NCBI GenBank assembly: GCA_903772945.1
Contig: CAICTM010000578.1
Location: forward strand, 1 to 58,390
DNA: 58,390 nucleotides
Direction: 5' to 3'
Origin: Seminavis robusta
Lineage: Eukaryota > Bacillariophyta > Bacillariophyceae > Naviculales > Naviculaceae
Position numbers and translations under genes: made by a program. Positions within the stretch are counted from its first letter, which is position 1. Each line of letters starts with the position of its first letter. Shown here piece by piece: positions 41,664 to 52,335 of the stretch. The notes under the pieces are model-generated. The model had not been told where the DNA came from and searched no databases. It was given only the letters and a program-made list of their open reading frames with translations.

Positions 41664-42387
41664 TCAACAAGTTTGCCAGCTACCACTAGTTCTAAGTAGC
41701 TAGCTAGAGGTGCTCCAGTGGTACTGCTACCGTAGAGAGACCGACTAGTGGCTGGTTGTGTGAAGTACCGGTACCACATACCGCTTGGAAGAGACCCATG
41801 GTACCACTATACCGTACCAGTACTGGTACCTAAAGAACCAGCTCCAACTTTGGTGATCTAGATAGCTACTAGAGGTCAAGCTCAATCTCGGGCAGCTTGA
41901 AGTTGCCCTTTTTGCGGGTTACTGTGTCCTAGCAAGCATCTCCAGATCAGCACCCAACATACCATTCAGGACATTCCCATCACAGGCCCATGAAACCTTC
42001 AAATGTCAGCTCAGATGCACCTACCGTGGTAGCTACATGCTCCATCGACGGCATGGTTTCGAAGGCAAAATGTGAGATGTGAGACCATTGTTGGACGAAA
42101 TCATCACAAATTATTATTAAATCTTTTTGTGCCGGAGTCAACTTCAAGCGTCACACCGTCACACCCATCTTGCTGTTGTCTTCAAATTCTTTCGCGTGCA
42201 TCATCAGGTCTTGTTGTCTGAGTTTTATCAACGTGGTTTTCCCGCGCCGTTGTGTAAACGCTGCGTGTGCATGAATGCCATATCAATAGTGACTGTGGCC
42301 GTCAAGCTGTCGCATCGTTGTTGTTGCATAATATATCAAAACAAGCCTTGATTGTGCCGAGTCGAGTCCAACAATGCATGTACAGTA
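41664..42387. other. intergenic
   Basis: About 720 bp with dense GTACCGGTAC/ACTAGT palindromic words at 41680-41870 and an A/T-rich patch at 42108-42122. No gene is supported. Confidence 0.5.
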
Positions 42388-43041
42388 ATGAAAGTTGGAC
42401 TGGCCTGTATTTTGGTGGCTTTGCTTTTCTATGTCTCTGCTGCTGCCCCCGCTGGTACGACAGGTAGTGCTGTCATCCTTCCCTCGGGCAATGAGCTCAG
42501 GGGAAGTGCTACCGATGTCATGCTAGTGTCTGTCGTTTCGGTAGATGCCAAGCTACAATCAAAGACAGGCGATCCCTGTGTCACGGATTTCGACGTCAAG
42601 GGAAGGGTCATTTCGGTCAATGCTACTTCCGTGGATGTTGTCGAAGGTGATTTGATATCCTTTGGTTCCTACGATGTGGACAAGGAAGCTCTAGGATGCC
42701 TGGGGTATGCTGTTGGCCCGTTGCCTCCTCTCAAACTGGAGCCAGGATGGTGTGGCAAGGTCTATCTCAAGTCGAATCAAGATGGAGATTTGTCAATCGC
42801 CGCCTACGGACATAGTTTTGTCTCTGCCGCCGACCCGGATGACTGCAAAAAGGCCCTGGATGGGCATGTCAAGGCACTCGATGTTGGCGGCATTGATGCT
42901 ACTGGGGCAGACTTGATTGACGTGGACGCTTATGAGGATGACGAAGAGGATGGAGACAGCGACACAAATTCTGTCGCCTCCGTGGTCCACAGCATAATAC
43001 CGGCCATATCCGGAACAGCCATGTTGTCGTTGCTTCTCTAA
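42388..43041 (+). CDS. small secreted protein, probably GPI-anchored
   Basis: 217 residues. The start is the ATG in CAGTAATGAAAG; the frame is open 12 codons further up only with TTG. It begins with a clear signal peptide (MKVGLACILVALLFYVSAAA) and ends with a short hydrophobic tail (IIPAISGTAMLSLLL) after an acidic Ser/Asn spacer (DSDTNSVASVVHS), the layout of a GPI-anchor signal. Four Cys in the mature part (DPCVTD, LGCLG, GWCGK, DDCKK) could form two disulfides. The central part (about 55-140) looks like a beta-rich domain I do not recognise. Likely at the outer face of the plasma membrane; function unknown. Confidence 0.7.
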   Translation: MKVGLACILVALLFYVSAAAPAGTTGSAVILPSGNELRGSATDVMLVSVVSVDAKLQSKTGDPCVTDFDVKGRVISVNATSVDVVEGDLISFGSYDVDKEALGCLGYAVGPLPPLKLEPGWCGKVYLKSNQDGDLSIAAYGHSFVSAADPDDCKKALDGHVKALDVGGIDATGADLIDVDAYEDDEEDGDSDTNSVASVVHSIIPAISGTAMLSLLL

Positions 43042-44012
43042 TCGGAGATGGCGATTCGATTCGATTCAGTTTTATTGCAGATTTTCGACTTGGGTCGTGG
43101 TGCCAGCGATTGGTAGCCACTCGGAACCCAGTGGCTGAGATTCCTGCAACAACTCGTAGCTGGAAATGACAGCTCACCTTTATTTGTAGAATGCTGCCTG
43201 CATTGTCTAAACGTATAGCAAAATAAAGTATCAGGCAGAGAGAATAATTCGATTCGGGGACATTGGTTTCTTTTGCCTCGGTTTGGCCTAGTAGTGGAGG
43301 CGGTGAAGCAACTACAGGATACCGCTAAGCTACAGTAGTTGTGTGAGCACATTACCTACATGTAGTAGACAACGATGCTTGTGGGTGGTACCATGTACTT
43401 GGCACTTTGGTACCGGTACGTATTGAAATCGCACCTCGCCGGATCATCACACAATTGAAGCATCTTGCCTCCGCTGCTCGCAGCTAAGCTCGTGCTGGGA
43501 TGTCGGCTGGTTTACCTTATCGGAAGAGATTGCAGAGAATGCAGGTCTGCCCAGCCACAGCTTTCACAATCGTGTCCTCAAATCTTTTGCATGTATTGCG
43601 ATGGTAAAGTTGGTGTGGTGCGCTACCCCGTCCACCAACTAGGAACTGGCCACGACCTTGATCGCACGTGATCAATCAGATCTTCATGGTTTTCACATGC
43701 GCATACAGAAGATAGCAAAGCAACTAGGCAATACATTTGTATTCCAACACGTTGCTATTCCCGTAGGAAAAAGACAACCAATGCTTTTGCACTGGCACCA
43801 AAAGTGGTGCATCAACAATGATTCGAAACAAACTAAGCCTTCTCTTTTCCTTTTGAAGCTTGGCCCTTTCGTCGATGAAACCCCTCTCTAGCTAGACATA
43901 ACTAGCCTTATATTATTCCGGTCAGACTAGCTAGCAAGACCCCGGGCTCGTAGCGTACCGGTGGCTGCGTGAACTGTCGTCGACCATGAGGCGGTGGCCA
44001 GATTGAGATCCA
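43042..44012. other. intergenic
   Basis: About 970 bp without a supported gene: TTTATTGCAG and AATAAAG-like 3' signals of the upstream gene (43060-43230), GTACCGGTAC words at 43405-43420 and CTAGCTAG runs near 43890-43935. No tRNA or other RNA gene could be identified. Confidence 0.5.
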
Positions 44013-47000
44013 ATGCAGCAGAGCTCTGAAACTGCTAAAACCCACAGAGGCCAAGGATACCGGTACTACCGGTACAGGCAGTGCGTCGAAGAGCACTTCG
44101 ACCTCCCCAATCCCAAAGCTGTCTTTCTCTCAAAGCGACAAAGCGACGGAGAGGGACTTGTCGACAACCTCCTCAGGCACAGCTGTGTTTTAAAAGATGA
44201 AAGACAGATCCTCAAGAGCAAAGCCAAACTGGTCAGAATGAAGATAAAATGTAAACCCTTGGTGACTGATATTGAGCTGGCTCCGCCCATCAACGGCCGC
44301 AAGGATGAGGAGCTTGTTCTTGAGACCGAGGAAGCCCTGCCTCAGCATCAGCTCAGCCGGGAAGAAATCCAGCAAACTCGAAATATCCTGAATGCCCTTT
44401 CCGCACGCAGTAGCCATCCCGAGGAAGAAATCATTTCTCTGTTGCACGGAAGAGAAGAAGAAGCACCCGATAGAGACCGGGAAGAAGAGGCCAAGAGGCT
44501 GGCCCGAGTAGACGACCCCGAGGGCGAGTATGTGGAACCATTTCTGTACAACCGCGTCACAATGCGTGCTCTCAAGGATTACATGATGGACGAGGATTTG
44601 TTGCCCGATGACACCTTTAGTTTTCTGGTGACATCCAAAGTTCAGGCAACTCCTTTCATCCTAGCTACCTTGGTTTTCGTCTTCAAGTTTTCTATCTATG
44701 CCGTCACTTCCTTGGACGTGGCTGGCTTTGACAATCCCAGCAATCCATTCAATATACCGGCATCCGTGTCTGGGGCAGTCCGAGTGTCACAGCTGCTATC
44801 GTTGCTACTGTCCATATTTAACTTTGAGGATATTACACATTCTCTACGAATTATGCGCAATGGATGGAGCTATGAGATTCTCAGAAAGGAGTTCCCTGAT
44901 GTGGCTCATGAAAGCAACCTGGCACTTGCTGCTCGGTGGTATTTCTCCCTTCTTCTTCGCATGAGTGGAGGCGTTTTCGGGCTCATGCTGACATTTGTAC
45001 TCATTATGCAATCCACAACTGCCCTCGATGTGCTGCTCAACTACGCGGCCATGGCTTTTATTGGTGACATTGACAACAAAGTCTTTGCACTGGGGAGAGA
45101 GAACTATTTCGGGTCACAAGTCCGACGGCACTGTTCCCTCGTGTTGCTCTCAGAAAATCCAGATCCTGGACCTGTTTGCCCACGGAGATTCAGTCATCTC
45201 ATTAGCCTGACATTCATCTATCTGGTCCTATTCATGTGCTGGCTGATCATTGTGGCAAAACAGGAAAATGGTGACTACCTTTGCGATACCATCTTGGTAG
45301 AGTTTGGCGATGATGTGAATCCTACCCTGGGAGCATTCAGTGGCCTCTACGATCGCGTCCAAGAAAACCCCAGATCATTTTTCACACCTCGTAGATCAAT
45401 CTACTTTGAGCGGCAGTCAAAGATTGCTGCGTACTCGTATTGTTCGGAGGAAAAAGTGTGGGGTTTCAGATATAACCTTGGTTACACGATGAATGAGATC
45501 TTGGATGGAGCCATCAGTGAAGCCGACTTTTGCCAAGACTTGGATGCTTTCAGCTCGGAAGCAACAACCTTCAACATTTTGGAAACAATGGAGAACATAA
45601 GATGGTTTGCCAAGAACCAAGATGAGCGAGTTGTTCCACTTCGGGAGCTCGACTTATCCATGGAATGTTATGATTGTGGCAGCCAAACATTTGGAAATTG
45701 TGGATCCAGGGGCAAATGCATTGAAGGAAAGGGTTGTGTGTGCGACGATGGATGGTTTGGATTGACATGTCAGCTTCGTTCTCCCTGCGATCGTATGGAG
45801 ATCGATGTCAGAGGCGGCGAGTTCGAAAGCACCCGAACTTGGTCAAAAGACTTTGATCTCTTTGCTTTGGCAAATGAAAGCGGAAAAGAGGAAGTATTGA
45901 GCCTCTATGGACGCCCTCTGTATGTGCATCAGTATCCAAGTGGTCGCGTTGATATCATATTTTTCACCGGTCGACGATGGGCACTGACATTGCTGGGAAA
46001 CATTCCTGGGGTGTCCAGGATATCAGACTTGTCAAAGTTTGTGGAGAATTTTCATGCATACTACAGCAACTATACGGTTGACTTCCTAAGTGAGTCAGTA
46101 GATGCAGCTGCAGGAAAGGCAATGCCCGTTGACTTGGGTTGGTTCAGCGCCAAGGACAGGTCGCCAACTAATTCTGGAATGCAAGCTGTGGATCCCCAAC
46201 AGCCGTCGGAAGCTAGCTTGATATGTTCAACCTGCCACAACGAAACCAATCCATGTTACTTTGACGAGGTCTGCTCGCCGAATGGCAGTTGCCAGTGTTC
46301 ATCGTCCGCTTCTCAAGGAGCCCTCTGCCAAAAGCCCCCAATAGGTGAGTTTGCGTGTGCTGCTACTGTTGCATCCCGAGCTATCCGATTGCGTCCAACT
46401 CAACTCAACACGTCGTCTTGACCCTCTCTTGAAAAGGAAATGGGATGTGGTAAGCGTCCGATCAAATTCTCGAATCCATATCGACTCCATAGTAGCACGT
46501 TTGCTAAGTTTCTCCCTTTTTCTCCTCTTCAGCGACCCATATTACAACACATGGGAGTTTCGACGAGATGCTGGAGATTGCTGCGAGTTCGAATGCAGAA
46601 GTAGTGACTTCAAGTGCGGAAGGGATGTATCGGGATATCTTGAAGTCGGATATTTCAATTGTAGGCCACCAAACGCTGAGAAAGAATGGGCGGAATTCAA
46701 AGGATCAATGAGTTCCGACATGGGCGCAATGTCTACAAACGGGGCAGTCCTTGCATCGACATTCGCTGGACCGTACGGCACAGAAGTGAGAATCTTCGAT
46801 CGAGATGGAAGCCAATGGGATCAACGAAGGCGGCCTCTGGTCGTCCTCCCTGTCTTTCAAGGCATCGAAAGCATCGCCATCGGAACCCACTTGACTACCG
46901 CTATCGCCAATCCCATGGTTCGCCCTCCAGCCGTTGTTGTTGTGGGATGTCCAGCCACAAAAAAAGCATTTGTTTCAAAATGTGAAACCTTTGGCTGTTC

Positions 47001-48093
47001 CCATGTGTCTTCGACAGTGGATGCTCCGTCTAGCATGGAAGCTTTTCGGTTTGGACACAGCGTTGACATCAGCAATAATGGAGATAGGATTGCTGTGGCA
47101 TCGTTGGGAAATTTCGGCAGCGAAAATGGCTTTGTACTAGTGTTGGAACACAATCTTTCTGACACATCCGAACATTTCTGGAACGAGAGCCTTGGGGGCC
47201 CGGTCCTCTCTCCATCCCCCCTTCTTCTCTCCATGGCTCTATCTGGCAATGGGGAGATCTTGGCAGTCGCTTCTGGAGACAGCTCAGGGTTCATGTCTAT
47301 TCAAACCTACTCTTGGACTGGACTCAGCTGGAAAAAGGTTGGGAGCGAGATTCCTGGTAGCTTTTGTTTGCACGAAGACAACAAGTACAACCGCCTCGTC
47401 TCTTTGTCTAGTGATGGTTCAACCCTTGGTGCGGTGGTCGGCGGGGCTGGTAGTTCTGTTTTTGATTGGTCATCTGACTTGGGTTGGGTCCAACAAGGCA
47501 GTGTATTGTTGCCAATTGCCAACGAGGATTGTCGACTAGATCAAACCATAAGGTTGAGCGGAGATGGGAAAATTGTTGCCGTTGCAAACACAGCAGCACA
47601 AGAGGCATTTTTTGAAGTGTTTGAGTGGACTGATTCGGAATGGAAGAGTGCCGGAAAGAGCGACGTCAAGCGATCATATAACATTCGCCCGACGCTTTCC
47701 CTCACCTCTTTTGGAGACATGCTTGCTTTGTCTGCCGGCTCCGTGGGTATTGGTTCGACAGGGAAACTAAAAGTATATGAACTCCCACTGCGTAGGTGTG
47801 GACACATGGGACTCTTCCATCTTTCTTTTGTCACCACGGAGAATACAACGTGGACATTGTCGGAGAACGGCACACGTGTGGTGCTGGCTGATGGAGGTGA
47901 TTTCATTGGGCATGACTCTGTCTCCATCACGGAAGATATTTGTCTAGAAAGACACGTATGCGCCTTTCTGAGTATCAACGGCACAAAGCAGTTCAAGGTA
48001 TATTGGAATGGCAACGAGATTGAAGTTGAAGAAAGTCATAGAACATCCGGGTGGAACATTCCGGTTGGAAATTGCAGTGGTTCCCCTTCGTGA
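44013..48093 (+). CDS. multi-pass membrane protein with EGF-like, LNR-like and beta-propeller-like ectodomain, three exons including a 13-nt microexon
   Basis: Exons 44013-46344, 46437-46449 and 46533-48093 give 1,301 residues. Order: acidic cytosolic N-terminus (1-205), several hydrophobic segments (about 212-232, 250-270, 308-345, 395-415), an ectodomain with an EGF-like module (about 552-586: GNCGSRGKCIEGKGC then DDGWFGLTC), a Cys pair region, an LNR-like module (IGNGMCDPYYNTWEF then DAGDCC), and five or six beta-propeller-like repeats (SNNGDRIAVASLG, SGNGEILAVASG, SSDGSTLGAVVGG, SGDGKIVAVAN). A final Cys-bounded domain ends in WNIPVGNCS. The LNR core NGMCD is encoded by the microexon; without it the flanking exons are out of frame. 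EGF and LNR modules bind Ca2+ and act in extracellular contacts; a surface receptor or adhesion role is inference. A GTGAGT next to the stop leaves a further exon possible. Confidence 0.85.
46437..46449 (+). other. 13-nt microexon
   Basis: GAAATGGGATGTG is bounded by AAAAG upstream and GTAAGCG downstream. With the last G of exon 1 and first C of exon 3 it reads Gly-Asn-Gly-Met-Cys. That restores both the reading frame (phase 1 in, phase 2 out) and the conserved NGxCD core of an LNR-like module. The flanking introns are 92 bp (46345-46436) and 83 bp (46450-46532), like those of the sugar porter. Confidence 0.88.
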
Positions 48094-48219
48094 GTCTTCC
48101 CAGGTAGTGAGATTGAATGAGCTCGGCCACCAAGGCTCAGAACTCCATACAAGCTGATACCTAGGTGCACTCCGTTATCAACAATGCGCCCCGTTGACAG
48201 CTTCATTGTTGATGGTCTC

Positions 48220-49974
48220 TTAGTCATGTTCGGCACCCCGAGTAGTAGCATTGGTAGGCAGCTCTGCCCTGTTCGTTGCATCTATTCTATTTGCAGTAGA
48301 ATCTTGCAGCTGTGTCTCTTCAAAACCTTGAAGAGGACTCTGGCGTTCCGTCGATGGCAATAAGTTGCCTTCTTCTGCATCTATTTCTGTTTGTGTTTCC
48401 TTGTTGGCATTCTCGTTTTTCTTTTCGATTGGCAAGCCCCCCAAATCTATCGGTGTTGGCTCTCCGCTACTGTTGTGGCTGCCTGGAAGAACATCACATT
48501 GTGTTGCAGTGCACGTTGCAGTTGCATCGGGAAGATTGTCCATGCTGCATATTGGTGATGGTACACTCTGTGATACTTTGGTGGTTGTTGTTGTGTTATA
48601 ATTGCCCCCCTCGAATGTGTTGAGCATTTCCAGATCCAAGTCGTCAAAAGCACCAGCAGCATTGTTGTTGTATCTGGAGCTTTCATCCACCCCTTCGTGA
48701 ATGGTTTTGAATTCTTGGGAGGCAGAAGCAAATGGATACGGTGCATTGGTGTTGCTACTACTGACCACGGATCTCATGGCAGCACTGCTTGGATTTGGAG
48801 TATTATTGCCGGTAGACTGGAAGAAGAAGCGCGAGGAAAAGTGGGACCAATTGGTAGATCGGAACAGGTCTGCCCGCTGCTGAAAGTCCCTTCTTCGACT
48901 GCCGACTCCCAGCAGGTTTTGTTCGAACTGTTGATTGACTTTGCGGGTGTTGCATGTGACAAAATTCTTGACGGCTTGTCGAATATCCGACTTGAGCATG
49001 GAAACAGCCGCCGAGGCGGCACCTTGGGTGTGTGCCCACAAACCCCCAATGTAAAAGCCATAAATGTTCTTGGCCGAAGCAGATAGGTAGAATACCAGCA
49101 AGGAAGGCAGCCACATGGATAAAAACACAATGACAATACGGAAAAAGAAAATGGCGACTTCTCGTCGTTTCCCTTGTGGTGGCAGTAAATTGTTGCGTCG
49201 TACATCAATGACCACGTAGGAGGTGAAAAATACTGGAATGGCAATCATGAGAGGGAAAAAGCAGAGCCAGAAAAAGACTGTGGATGCCGTGTCATATTCC
49301 AGCGGCATACAGACCAGTCCGTGAAAGACATCCGTCTTGTGCGGGAAGAATTTGGAGGGGAACTCTTGTCCCAAGACACCCCAGGAAGCCATGAAAAGGC
49401 CCATCAAGTAGCAGAGCGCGACCCGTGTCATGATGCGTTTGGTGGTGGGTGGAAAATACCGCAATCGTCGGGCACTGCTTTTGAGAAGAATGTGAATCTC
49501 ATGGGCCACCACTCCATTGAGCCATCCATTGGCGGTGATGCTCCAGACCAAATAAAAGCTCTGAAAATGACACGTAAATGCAGAGCTATAGCCACCCGTC
49601 CCGGCCAAAAAGGCGCATTGAAAGGCACACATGCCGGTGTAAAAGACATCGGGCCACATTATGGCCAACAGGTACCGATTGAAGGGTTGTCGACGGGTCT
49701 GTTTCGTGCACAAGACCGACAAAAATACCACCAAGTTGAAACCACTAAACAGAAAAAAGGCCGTCGACCAGCCAATCCACATGGCTTTCATTTGTTCATT
49801 ACTGGGAGCCGCACGAAGACGATCGTAGTGAGACGAGTCCTCCGTCAGTTCCCACGTACGAATGACCGGTTGCCCAAGGTAGTAGTCTTCAGGGCTTTCT
49901 CCTCCTCCATCGGTAGTACTATTGTGGTCTTCCAGTGCTCTCTCGACAATATCCATATACCGGTAGGTGGTCAT
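48220..49974 (-). CDS. seven-transmembrane GPCR-like protein
   Basis: 584 residues from the ATG at 49974. An N-terminal ectodomain with one N-x-S/T site is followed by seven hydrophobic segments at about 64-89, 100-124, 133-164, 182-202, 232-258, 272-297 and 303-327. A long Ser/Asn/Thr-rich cytosolic tail (about 330-584) has many potential phosphorylation sites. The seven-helix layout with a conserved-looking Trp/Pro in TM2 (IMWPDVFYTG) and TM6 (MWLPSLLVF) suggests a G-protein-coupled-receptor-like fold of the cAMP-receptor/orphan type. Ligand and coupling are unknown. Directly upstream of the ATG the same frame continues with a hydrophobic LLVALLVALL run coded by a 12-bp repeat but has no ATG before a stop, so a signal-peptide exon may be missing. 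Confidence 0.75.
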   Translation of the reverse strand: MTTYRYMDIVERALEDHNSTTDGGGESPEDYYLGQPVIRTWELTEDSSHYDRLRAAPSNEQMKAMWIGWSTAFFLFSGFNLVVFLSVLCTKQTRRQPFNRYLLAIMWPDVFYTGMCAFQCAFLAGTGGYSSAFTCHFQSFYLVWSITANGWLNGVVAHEIHILLKSSARRLRYFPPTTKRIMTRVALCYLMGLFMASWGVLGQEFPSKFFPHKTDVFHGLVCMPLEYDTASTVFFWLCFFPLMIAIPVFFTSYVVIDVRRNNLLPPQGKRREVAIFFFRIVIVFLSMWLPSLLVFYLSASAKNIYGFYIGGLWAHTQGAASAAVSMLKSDIRQAVKNFVTCNTRKVNQQFEQNLLGVGSRRRDFQQRADLFRSTNWSHFSSRFFFQSTGNNTPNPSSAAMRSVVSSSNTNAPYPFASASQEFKTIHEGVDESSRYNNNAAGAFDDLDLEMLNTFEGGNYNTTTTTKVSQSVPSPICSMDNLPDATATCTATQCDVLPGSHNSSGEPTPIDLGGLPIEKKNENANKETQTEIDAEEGNLLPSTERQSPLQGFEETQLQDSTANRIDATNRAELPTNATTRGAEHD

Positions 49975-49984
49975 GGTGCTCGTG

Positions 49985-50022
49985 CTAAGCAATGCCACAA
50001 GCAATGCCACAAGCAATGCCAA
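49985..50022 (-). repeat. 12-bp tandem repeat upstream of the GPCR-like start
   Basis: CAATGCCACAAG is repeated about 2.7 times on the forward strand. Read in the GPCR frame it encodes a repeated Leu-Leu-Val-Ala hydrophobic run. Confidence 0.85.
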
Positions 50023-50468
50023 GAGGATTACGGACGATCTCTTCTCGAGCTACTGGCTAGGCTAGCTAGCTAGCGGTAGCAAGCAGAGAATGGATTCGAG
50101 GCAGATGATAATGAGGAGAGAGAATGCAAGAGCACACAACACACAGGATAATGATGTCGGCATTGAGTCAGCGACTGTCCCAGCACAACACCCAGCTGCC
50201 ACTACTAGTAGCCAACAGCGACAACAGACAACAGCCCCTCTCGACTCGATTCTCCACGCTCCAATAGCCACAAAAAGAGGAAGAATCTGAAAGATTCAAA
50301 GACCAGAAGTCCAAAGAATACCGTATGCCCTATAACTAAACACGACGTCTGCCACAATTCGTAGGAACACTGAGATTTAACAATGGAACCCAATGGCAAC
50401 TTACGGTCATTTCAACCTCAAAGCTCTCCGGAAAATGTCATAAAAGCTTATATAGCTCATAATATATA
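50023..50468. other. intergenic
   Basis: Upstream region of the GPCR-like gene, with CTAGCTAGCTAG near 50060 and A/T-rich DNA from 50400. No gene is supported. Confidence 0.4.
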
Positions 50469-50690
50469 CAGTCAACGCTCGCTTATATTTATAATCTTGT
50501 ATTTATTCGCTCTATAATATTTAAGAATACTCCAGTTCCCACATTTTTAACTCTAACCCTATTTTAGTACTAGAGCACGTACAATTCTACGGGAATAGTT
50601 AGGGTTAGGGATAACATCAATATTTATTCTCGCTGTTATATTTACTGAATTCCTGAATCCCCCCCAGTATATATATCTGAATGTTGACTG
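50469..50690. mobile_element. MITE with pogo/Tc1-mariner-type ends
   Basis: A 222-bp A/T-rich element begins CAGTCAAC and ends GTTGACTG, flanked on both sides by TA (50467-50468 and 50691-50692). The ends are inverted repeats, and inside there is a second inverted pair (CTCTAACCCTATT near 50551 and AATAGTTAGGGTTAGG near 50605). There is no coding capacity. CAGT-starting ends with a TA target duplication are typical of pogo/Tigger-like members of the Tc1/mariner group. Confidence 0.7.
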
Positions 50691-50692
50691 TA

Positions 50693-51307
50693 TTTTTAGG
50701 GTCAACTGCGTTCGCTTCCTTCAAAGCAACCATTACGAACTACTAGCTACCGGTAGTAGTACAGCAACGAGACGAGGGCAATTGGTTCGCAGCAGAGAAG
50801 AATGCCGAAGTTCGCGTGGTCTTCGCTCAAAAACCAATTGCTCAGCCAGGGAACGAGCTTTGCTCTGCCGAAGTAAGAAAGCAGGGGATAGCTAACCTGA
50901 CGCACTCAGTCCCCGCAAGGTTGATGTCGCTCTAGATCTGGACCAGAAGGCTTGACCATTACTGGTACCGCAGGCTATATGGCTTGGTCGCTCCGACGAG
51001 AGGGTTCAGTGCTGCTTCCTTTGTGCGCCTTGTGTCGGCCTGCCTTTGCTTCGTCCTCCTCCACAGGCAAGATGCTTTGCACGCATGGGCCCCTCAGGTG
51101 TTTTCCGGAGGACGACAGGGAGCAAAAAGCAAGTTCCAAAAGGTGGGGCGGGCAGAAGCACTCAAAAAGCAGAAAGACAAGAGACTTGCTAGCTACTGAC
51201 ACAAAGAGGCAAGTCGTCTCTCGGTGCAATGCTCCAGCATATGCATTGATTTTTGACCCTGTAACGTCGAGCTCTGGCAGAAGCGGGCCACACCGGTACA
51301 GAGATAG
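50693..51307. other. intergenic, no supported gene
   Basis: Two overlapping frames (50979-51311 and 50984-51199) are open. The second has no ATG but reads as a hydrophobic stretch followed by a Lys-rich segment (KSKFQKVGRAEALKKQKDK). It could be part of an exon, but no splice-supported model was found. Confidence 0.3.
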
Positions 51308-51538
51308 CTGAGGCGAGGTCCTATCCATTCTCCATGTGTGTCCTCCGTGCATTCGCGAAACACATTTATTTTCGTCGATTTATTTAGTTGTACGAATAAA
51401 GATTTCATTCCTATCCACATACAGTGGTTCGCACGCGAACACGAACCACCTCGAATCCCCAACTCTAACGAAAATGGCCAACCCACCAGATTCTGCCAAA
51501 GCGCAATCACCGTACGTCAGGAAAACTCGTGAAAATCG

Positions 51539-51602
51539 CATATGATTGTTCTTTGATAGAATCTCGTGGGCATATGATTGTTCTTTGATAGAATCTCGTG
51601 GG
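51539..51602. repeat. 32-bp tandem duplication inside TIR element copy 1
   Basis: Two direct copies of a 32-bp unit beginning CATATGATTGTTC and ending TCTCGTGGG. Not present in copy 2, so it arose after the copies separated. Confidence 0.9.
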
Positions 51603-51717
51603 TTGCCATAGCTATCCTCGTGCATGTGGATCCACCAGGATTGATGTGGATCAACCAGGATTCGTTGGGTGACTGACGACTGACGTTTTCGGAAGCTCGG
51701 CTGGCTCTAAGCGAAAT

Positions 51718-51798
51718 CCATTTCCACGAAAGCTGCGGTACGGCGAATTGAGAATGGGAAATCAATGGTTCGCCGTACCGCAGCTTTCATGGAAATGG
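51718..51798. repeat. 30-bp-arm hairpin inside TIR element copy 1
   Basis: Left arm 51718-51747 (CCATTTCCACGAAAGCTG onward) and right arm 51769-51798 are reverse complements with a single mismatch around a 21-nt loop. The same hairpin is present in copy 2 (about 52420-52512). Confidence 0.9.
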
Positions 51799-52335
51799 AG
51801 TGAAAGCAAGGCGATTTTAACAGTTAAATTGAATTCACGAACGAAGGGAGGAATAAAGAGGTCACAATCGCTGGTTAGGACCGCGCCTGAAGTCGGAGCC
51901 ATCGGCTACTAATATTGTACAGTACGGTACACGGAATTTTCCACCCATATACCCCTGGTACAACTTCTAGGCATGCAATGCGTGGGTGAAACGTTTTACC
52001 AGTAGGAAGCATGCTCAGAACATGCCTGCCTCGGACGTTTCCTCTAGTTTGTTGGTGTACAGGAGCGGTAAAGGTTTGCGATCAGTGAACCAAATCCAGT
52101 GGCTAGCGAATCCACTGCACCACAGTTGATTCGGTGGGTGGATTAACCTACTTAACAGTCAGACGGAATTGCACTACTCTCTAGCAATTGCAATGGTGTA
52201 ATTGCTTCAACATGCTAACCGCTAACCGGTATATGCTGGGTTGCCACGTCCGCGGAGCATCGAAGAACACATAGTATGCTGATCCGGAACGTCGAAGAAC
52301 CACCTAGCCAGTTTTTTAAAAAGGTTCTACTAGTA

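Larger units (their letters stand above)
51308..51890. mobile_element. non-autonomous TIR element, copy 1 (about 583 bp)
   Basis: Begins CTGAGGCGAGGTCCTATCC and ends GGTTAGGACCGCGCCTGA, imperfect terminal inverted repeats of about 18 bp. It has no coding capacity. Most of it recurs, inverted, at 52336-53027. The 3' flank lacks a clear target duplication, so its end may be eroded. Confidence 0.75.

Noticed and set aside
46345..46532. A single intron from 46345 to 46532
   Set aside because: Direct joining shifts the frame and soon meets stops; the microexon model is in frame and restores a conserved motif.
50600..50625. Telomere-like TTAGGGTTAGGG
   Set aside because: Only two units, and the word pairs with CTCTAACCCTATT as an internal inverted repeat of a MITE.
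50952..51311. Overlapping frames of 119 and 71 residues
   Set aside because: The longer lacks domains and starts with TTG (ATG at 50979); the shorter has no ATG. A missed exon is possible but unsupported.
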